Source: Certhia americana
Lineage: Eukaryota > Chordata > Aves > Passeriformes > Certhiidae
Length of the DNA stretch: 64,000 bases
Assembly (NCBI GenBank): GCA_018697195.1
Contig: CM031858.1
Span: 106,769,277-106,833,276, forward strand
Reading direction: 5' to 3'
Shown: positions 12,901-21,900 of the stretch, one piece after another
How the letters are laid out: each line of letters opens with the position of its first letter
Numbering within the stretch: the first letter of the stretch is position 1
The notes under the pieces: model-generated
The model's input: the letters and a program-made list of their open reading frames with translations, nothing else
Told to the model about the DNA's origin: nothing
Databases searched by the model: none
Position numbers and translations under genes: made by a program

Positions 12901-15900
12901 TGTTGCTTGTCTCCTTAGCTTCAGTCCAGCTCTTTTTGTAACACTACCAGAGTGAAATTGTAAAGACATTGTTGAAAACCTTTGATTTCCTTGTTGGTTA
13001 GTTCTCCCTTTTCCCCTTAATACATTTCCAACTAAATAGTGTAAGCTGCAGGGTCTGCTGCAAGGAATCTTTATGCTTTACTGAGTCAAGTTACCTTCAG
13101 CCAGCTCACTGACTTAGTTTTTGTATCAGGCAGCAGCTTCTGAATCTTCAGCTAAAAAGACAAGACAATATCTGAATCTTAGGTGAGGTGTGTTTTTAGG
13201 GTAACCTTTTAGACAAAAATAAAACCTCACCTTGTATTTGGATCGTTTAACATTTTCCTCGCTTTGACTAAATGCCCAAAGTTTGCCAAGTACCTCTGAA
13301 GTACAGCTGCTATCCTTGATTTAAGTCACTTATAAACATGAGGAGGGGGAAAAAAACATCACTGTGTCCTGCTCTGTGGGGATACTTTTAATCAGGTAAA
13401 TGATTTTTGTTTCTGCCAAGCGAAGTGGTTCTCGTGATTCATGTATTTCAGATTAGTTTGGTGATTGACCGAAAAAAAAAAGTTGTGTATGTCAATCCTG
13501 ATATTAGAGCAAGCATACAAGTCTTCAATTTCACTGAGTACTACCTAGGTGGAGTTCCATCTTCTCTACGGGAACGGTGAGTAACTATAAAAAGACTGTG
13601 ATAAAAGGCTTTGTAGGGAAACTCTAAACTCTTTCCTTACACAATTTTTTCACGCTTTGTATCGACTAGCTAATGTGACATAAAAAACAGGAGTATAATG
13701 CATTCTCATAATTTGTGACTTTTGGCTAATGGTGAGATCTTTGTTGGAGCTCATCCTAAAGACTGGGTTTGATCAACATCAGTATGTGTACACTAGAAAG
13801 ATCTCGTTTTCTTTTCTATTTCTTATATTGTCAGCACTTATGGGTTACTATAGCGGTGTGTGCTTGAAATGCCAGGTTACTGAACTCTTTTTCCTTCCCC
13901 TCCCTGAAACCAGCTTTAATATATCCACACCTCCATTCCGGGGCTGCATGAAGAATGTGAAAAACCCAACCACTGCATCTGTTGTTTTTGATAAGTCTTT
14001 TGGTGTCAGCAAGAAATGTTCAGATGACTGGAAGGTAACTAACAAATTTCCTCAAAAACTTCTGCTGGAGTTCACAGACTCTGGTTTATCTATAAATCCT
14101 GGACATTATGTTTCACTTAGGGTAAAAATTATATTTGGTTAACATGTGATGGCAGTAAAAGAAGCTGGACTGAGTGTGAAGATGCGGAAATAAAAGAGAC
14201 ACCAGCCCTATTGTGAAAACTTGTTACAGCGCATAGTCCACCCTCTTATTTAATACTGTTTACAATTAAGTGTTCATATGTAGCATGTAAGCTTGTTGGC
14301 TTCCAGTTGCTGTTATTTGATTAGGCTGGACTACTTCTAACTACTCTGGATCTTTCCTCTTGCCAAGGTGTTTATGTTTCCTAATTAAATGACCTCTCAG
14401 CCTTTTTTCTTAAAAGATCTTAACAGACTGCTTCCATCAAAGTCTGTCATTCTAAGGCTCCACTCATTTGATTGTTTTGTAATTATTTTCTGTGCATCCA
14501 TGAGTTTTGCCACATTCTTTTTAAAATGAGAACAACATGACATTTCAGTGCTGGCTTAACTAGTGCTGCATGGAGAGATGAAAACTATCTTTCTGCTTCT
14601 ACTCACTGCTGCTTACATGGTGCATGATCTCATTTGCCCTTTTTACTACAGTATTGCACTGAAAGTTTGTGCTTATTTTCTTTTACTTGTGGCGTCTAAA
14701 CCTTTCACAGAGCGATTTCTTCACAGCCTATCTTTGCAGAGGATCTAATCTTCATTCTCTGTTTCCGTAAAACTTCTCATGTATTAAAAAGTGCCCTATG
14801 ACTCACAGAGTTTCAGATATGTAGCTCATCTGCAGCTTCATAGTTATGAACTATTCCTCCAGCTGCTCAGTTTTGTGTCCCCAAATGTGAAAACTTTCAA
14901 AGCCACAATAGCTAAAGATGAACAGCTCATTATTCTCAGCAAGCCTCCTCTCTCTTTCTAGTTACTCAGACCACAGTTAATGCTGGTGAAGCCAGCTCTG
15001 AAAATCTGTTCTGTACTGAAATAATGTTTTTTGAGGTTTGTCTTCTGCTTGGTTTTGACTGGAGCTGATCACAATTATGTTGAGTGGGGCAGCTGTTGTC
15101 TCATATTGGCATTTCTTCTGATTAAAGGGAAAATCACTGAAATAATTATTTTCTCTCAGCTTGTCAGATCTGCAGCTTTCTCCAGGGATGGAACACTGAG
15201 CCTGAATGCAGCAGATTTCCCATTTCCCAGGGATTTCCAAGTTGGCTTTGGCTTTCAGACCACGTCTTCGACTGGAGCACTCTTAAATTACAATCTACAG
15301 GTATGAAACACATTCAGCTTAGCATATGTGAGGGGTTTTATCTCTGAATCAGTCATTTCAGTTTGTGTCATGTCTCATGTAGATTCCCATATTCTAAGGT
15401 AAGAAATGCCTTTTTTGAGTGTAGCATCTTGCATGTCATAGGCCAGAGAAACGCATCCTGGCAATTTCTTCCCATGGCCAACAAGTAATTCAATGAGTAA
15501 CTGAGCTTTGAACTAGTGCCTTCTGCAAAGTAGCTCACATACCTGACACCACCATCCCAGTAAGAAAACTTGCTTAATTGGCTGGAAATTTTCTCAAGGA
15601 AAAATGGCACTCAGCCCACACAGAAATGTTGCCATGTCCAAATAGGCAGACGAAAGGGATTAGTTCTGGCTATGATCCCTCAGAAAGCAGGGAAGTTTAA
15701 GAAGAACCCCATTCTGTCTGGCTGGAGGAGCCAAGAAGTGAGTGCACACCAGGTATTTGAGAAGGGGAGAACTGGTTCCTCTGCTTTTTGTAAAAATAAA
15801 CAAGTGTTTTAAGTAAATGTTTGCTATTCAGAGTGCAGAGGTATTTTGAAATGGAAGCTATGCTCATCATGCAGAACTTGGTACACATCTGGTACTAGAT

Positions 15901-18900
15901 GACTGAGAAATGCAGTTCTAGTGTAAGAAAATTTGTTGCCTACTGGCACCCACTGAGAGCTGTATTAATGGTAGTAGCAAGAACTAAAGGCTTTTGCAGT
16001 TATTTAGCTGATCATTTTGTGGGGTTCTTTTGTAGCCTGATGTTCTTTCCATCTTTCTGAGTCCTGGCTCTGTAGCTGCAAAGATACGAAATAAGGAAAT
16101 TAAACTGGAAAAGAAATATGAAGATGGGTCAATGCATTATGTGACAGTAATAAGAACAGACAACAGGTGAGTCCAGTTCTTCATCTGGTTCTTGTAAGTT
16201 GTGGTTGGAGAAAGGAAATTCAAATTTTGTGGGACTAATTCTTTGGATAAATAGGTTAAAATGATCTCTTCTAACAGAGGATACCTAAATAATGAAGAGA
16301 AGGGAGATTTTTGTTCTATGAATGTGCATGCTGGTACCCATGATGTTTCAGCTGTACCCTACTATGCATTTCTTTTATAGGTTCTATGAGTTTTTACTGC
16401 TTGTCTAGCTGGAGCTTTGGAGTCTTTGGAGCTCTTCCTCTTTCCATAACCTTCACATGTGCCCCTGTAACACAGGTGGTTAAAGAACCAGGGAAGAAGC
16501 AAATCCTATGTCTGTTTTTTCAATAATGATCTGTTATTCAGGTATTAGATATTAGAAGAGACAATTTACTGAAAAGCTCCTAAATCATACTGATTGCTGT
16601 GGAATGCATGTTTTGAATGGTTGGCTATAACTTTGGGTGATTGTAACTTAATACTGTCCATTTAATTTTGATGCAAAGAATTAAATCCTGTCCTGTAGTT
16701 GATAATGACAGCTTTTTCATTAATTTAGTTTGCACTAGTACTTCACTGTAGGACTGAAATATGAACTTCAACTCTTTCTCTTTACCTAATAAGGAAAAGC
16801 AGAGCAATTTCACAGCAGTCAATTAACACATACTGAAAAAGTCACAGAAGTAAGCTAATGAAGCTCTAGCATAATCACGATGTAACAAGGAAACACATCT
16901 ATCAAATGGTTCTTTTATATATATATTTAATTTAGTTTCCTAAAAATTTCTTCATGTATCATGCTTATTTTCATTCATTTTTTTCAGAGTACTTCTGATG
17001 GTTGATGATGACTCAAAAGCAGTAGACTCTCCCAGGACATCAAGCTCACAGGAATCAAACGTACCTATAAAATTTGGTGGAGATAATTTTGAAGGTTGCA
17101 TCTCAAACATCTTTATTAAAAGGTATTTGGGCTAGAAAGAATTACGTTTCATGCATTTTGGCCTGTTCTTCTTCTTTAATCATATTAAAATTGCATTTTG
17201 CTAAAATGCTTATCTTCTATATGTGTGAAGCCTTCAGGAATGCATAACTTTGCTGCCTTCAAATACTCTTTCATTCAGGTATATTATACATGGGATCCAG
17301 TTATAATTAAATCTGCTGTTCAGATGTACAGGACTTTAGTCTGAATCATACCTGTTTAGTAGTCTGTTAGCTAAAGAATGAACTCTGCAGAATGAATTGG
17401 ATATGTCCCAACGAGGTATCCGAAAAGATTTGCTAGATTGTATTGTTATAGCTCCCCAGAGACCCAGGTAATGAAAGGAGCAAAGCTACTGACAGAACCA
17501 AAACAGTTACACAAACAAGCAGGACCATATGCGTAGAAATCATCTGCCTGATTTAGGCTGTCTCTTCTTTTCATGTGTTTGTCTGATTATTACAGACACC
17601 TTACAGGCAAAATGTAGGAGAAAAAAAAATGCATAAATATGCTTCTAGAAGACAAGCATTCCATGATTCATAAGTCATGTCCCAGTGGGGCTTTGTGTTA
17701 GCTAAGTTTTGATGAGTATTTATACATGTGAAGAGTTTTCAAAAAATAGTGTGTTTTGATTTGATTGTCATACAACTACAGAATGGGATGGGCTGGAAGG
17801 CACCTTTAAAGATCCTCTAGTTTTAGCTCCCTGCAATGGGCAGGGACACCTTCTAGTAGACCAGGCTGCTCAAAGTATGTGTGCATTTAAAGCACTACAA
17901 GGCAATGAAGTGATGCCAAGATGATTTTTTGCCTTTTCTTTTATATACCTTTTATATGCCTTTCATGTATCCTCAGTACTCCTAGGATGAATACTTGTAA
18001 TTCATTAAGTCTGATAACTTAGCATGGCCCTGGTAGTCTGTTAGGCAAGGAGATCAGCATCTTAGAGGCCTCATAGCAGGAGGCCAGAAAGCCCTACACT
18101 ATTCTGGGAAACCAAGGCCCCCTCTAGAACATATCCTGTAAACTAAGATTCTGCCCATCCCGGGGGGGAATTCTTTAGATGGAGGAATATCATGCCATTC
18201 ATCCAGGCCTCCCATTGGGGCATCCTTGTTAGATGTGCTAATTTTTAAGGTCTGTAAATTGTATGTACAATTTACATGATCGATCGTGTGTGTGCATTGC
18301 AGCGCATCACACTTTGGCAAAATGGTGCACCATAAGGATCCTTATTAAAATACCAAGGTAAAACCCCCTTATCTCTTAACCCTGTCTGGCTCTCAATTTT
18401 TCTAAGGCCAGGAAAAGGCATCAGACCTATATTAAACTTCCCATCAGAAAGCAAATTTGGAAAGTTTTTGTGCCAAAATAGATGAAGAATTAATACAGTA
18501 GCTGGTCTGATGGAGTGAGTGGAGAATGACCAGCGTTAAAGAAGTTCGGGTTCTACTCACAAATCTACCACTCTTCTCATAGAAAACCACAAGCAAGGAG
18601 CTTTATAGCTTTTTTGTAGTTTAAAGTTTTTTGTAATTTACTGATTAGAGATGCTTTGTACAACTTAGAAAATTATAGTATTGCTTAATATTGTTCTTTA
18701 TACACAGGGTAAATTGGCTTTGACAGTCTTTCTGATAATTTGGTTATAATACTAAAGCTACATATGAAGTTATGATGGGCTTTGTCCCTTGAAAAAACTC
18801 ATTAGAACATCTTATTTAAGGAGAGAGTGAAGCAGAACCTGATGATGTTTTATTTTCTTGATTTGAAACGGGTTATGTATAATTACCAATCAAAGTTTTG

Positions 18901-21900
18901 TAGTCTGATTCAGAAATCCTAATCAAAGCTGCTGTCATTTTTTTTCTCTTTTTCAAGGGCCATATATGTTTGTGGTTTTTAAATAGCTTTTAGCAGAAAT
19001 TACTTTGTTTAGAAAAGATGAGACTAAAACATCAGAGTTTTTCTGTAGCCAAAAAGAAATGAGCAGAACCAGAGAAAAAAATTATTTACAGCATTGAATG
19101 TACATTTTTTGTTGAAAAATAAGAATTGGTACTTTACTACTCTGTCACTGGGCAATATATTTTGTGCAAAACACAGTTTTGCAGTATGTTTGTTATTGAT
19201 TTCACTAAAGAAAAGGAATGCTGAGTCACAGCACTTCTGCTTTCATCACTACAGGGCAGGTCAGCTCCCTGAGGTTCAAAATCTTGTTACTAAGATGATT
19301 CTTGGCAAGACTGGTGTATCCCTTGGAGCTTGCCACGAATACGAAAACCTTGAACCAATGCTGCTGCAGGAATTTAAAAATCCTCTCAGGCTTAAGATGC
19401 TCAAGGTATGCTTATTGTTACACTGTCATCTTTGCTCCATATTGATGCCCAGGCTTTGTCTGCAAAGCCATCATTTCTGGAACTGAGATTCAGGTGTTCT
19501 TTCTTTCCTTCCATCTCACATCTGAAGCAAGTTCTCACTGTGTTGGAGTTTCATGGTAAACCCATACCTGTCTAGAATGACAACAGCTTTTGTGACTTTT
19601 AGGGAAGGATGTTGACTGCCTTGGATGGGAGCTCTTAAATGTGTTGATTAAAATGTTTCTATTTATGTGCACATATAGTAAATGTTTCAATTCTGTCTTA
19701 CGTGCACAGAATGAAAAATACCTTGATTATTTGAAAGCTGCTAATGTGCAAAACCACACTATACCAGCTCTGTTACATGACAGCAGTGAAGCATATCTCC
19801 TTGGAAGCATTCCCAACAGTTTCATATCCTACATGTTTTCTCCATTGTTATCTACAGACAGGTAATAAAAATGTTCTCTGTTCTCCTCGTACGTGAATTG
19901 TCAAAGCTGCTTGATTCATTGAGTGCTGAGGGATTTTCTTCTTGTTTATGTGTAGGGCCATAACAAAAGGTGGTTCTAAAAGTTGAGGCTTTTCTTTTTT
20001 TCTGTGCAAACATTTACTAAACTGAGTAGATTGAATGGGATGTGGTGGACAGTTATGGTTCATGTTAAACCTGAATGTGTCAAGTTCCATTCACATTCAG
20101 AAATGCAGTGTATAATGGCGAGATTCCACCCAAAAGCTATTCTGCATTTCACAAATGGAATTTCACTGGAAAACAGAAAAGGTACAACAACTAACAAAAT
20201 AGACCTATACTGGAATATGCTTACTTTCCACTACAGGTTACATTTTTCTGTAGATGTACGGACTCGATCATCAAGAGGATTAATAGTTTTCACAGAGGAA
20301 AGCTCTGAGGACTCTTATATGGCTCTTCACATTTCAAAAGGACATTTTGTCTTTTCACTTGGCTCTGGAGAAAAACAAATCAAACTTAAAACCAGTATTA
20401 AATACAACGATGGGCAATGGCACACCGTAAGTAGTATGTAACCACAGTGGTAGCATAACTAGCATTCAGCAGGCATAGCCTATTGCATTTTTAAGAGTGT
20501 AGCAACTCAGTTTTGGTCACTGGAAATTAATTCCTATGCCTGAAAATTCATGTGGTTGACAGGTCTCTCAGAGACCTTGTTGAGACTGATGATCCACAAT
20601 GTTCTTTTCAGTTTAAATATTTCAACAACATGGAGTTTAATTTAAAGACAAAGAAAATCTGCAGTGGCTTTCTTTGGCTTTTGGGTTTTTTATTCTGTTA
20701 TATCTGCCTCCTGGGAAGGTGGTCTTCAGCATAGATGGGAAGAATGCCCGCCTTGTCGTTGATGGTCTAAGGGCCCAGCAAAGAAGCCTGGCAACAAATT
20801 CTGCCATCAGCGTTAAGCCACCAGTCTACGTGGGAGGGCTGCCACCACTGAAGAAACAGGTAAATAATTGACACATCTACCCACACAACACACTCCCTGT
20901 GCTGCACTAATTATATGGGAAAGTCTTTAATATGCAGGATATCTGTGCTGAAAAGCTTTGGAGGGGATTTCCGAGGACTGCGTGAGCACCATCTGTGACT
21001 GGTGTTTGCAGTGGTTCATTACAGATCTTTTCCCTCACCTGTTCACACAGCCTCCACCTGGACCTGTATTTTCAATATGTTGCTGAAACACTGATGACAG
21101 CCATGTATTCTTTTCATTTTTATTCCTTAAAAATAGAGAAGACCAAAGTCACATTTTTAATTGCAGAAATACCATCTTTCTGTGGAACGTTTACCTCAGG
21201 GGACTAAGCAATAATCAGTAGAGAAGCAAAAGAATCATTCTTATTCAGGAATTATGGATGTAGAACTGGATCTTAATCTGAAATATATATGGTTTCTATT
21301 TTAAAGAGGGGCAGTTAATGATCCAGGGTATTTTATAAAATCAGATTTAAATAAACAGACTTAGGAAGGGAAGGGCTGCTTGGGATTTTACAGTTCATCT
21401 TTCATTGTCTTTTTGACACATCATTGGGAAGTATCTGTTTTACAAGCAGGAGTTGTGTTAATTCAAAATCAACTCTTACTGGGTTTCAAGCACTTTTTTA
21501 GAATTTGGGGTACCTTTTCACTGTATCAAAGATGGATGTTAGGTGCCTTTAGTGCCAGTTTGCATTCTATAGTCTAAAAAAAAAAAAAAAAACAATTTTT
21601 ATATAATAAAAAAAAAAAAAAAAAAAAAAAAAGCCATAATGCTTCAGTATTCATGTTTTAAAATATGGTTTCAGAATATATCAATGAAGAATTTCAAGGG
21701 TTGCCTGAGGAATTTTAAGGTGAATGGAAAAGTCATGAATGCACCTCAACAGAAAAATGGTGTACTTCCATGTCTGGATGTTCCCATGGACACAGGGATT
21801 TACTTCTTTAATGAAGGAGGATATATCACCATTGGTAAGCCGTGTAGAGATTATGGTATATGGAATTATATCTGAAGCATGTAGGTGTATGGGTTACTAG

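Larger units (their letters stand above)
10910..13451 (+). other. LAMA3: LAMA3 introns between exons w12 and w15
   Basis: Introns 10910-11399, 11548-12417 and 12538-13451 are AT-rich. I recognise no repeats, RNA genes or other exons in them. Confidence 0.6.
14035..16987 (+). other. LAMA3: LAMA3 introns between exons w16 and w19
   Basis: Introns 14035-15159, 15301-16035 and 16167-16987. No repeat or gene is recognised beyond a short TA run near 16918. Confidence 0.6.
17123..19254 (+). other. LAMA3: LAMA3 intron w19-w20
   Basis: This intron of about 2.1 kb holds the CR1 piece and LTR-like element listed separately. The rest is AT-rich with nothing recognised. Confidence 0.65.
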
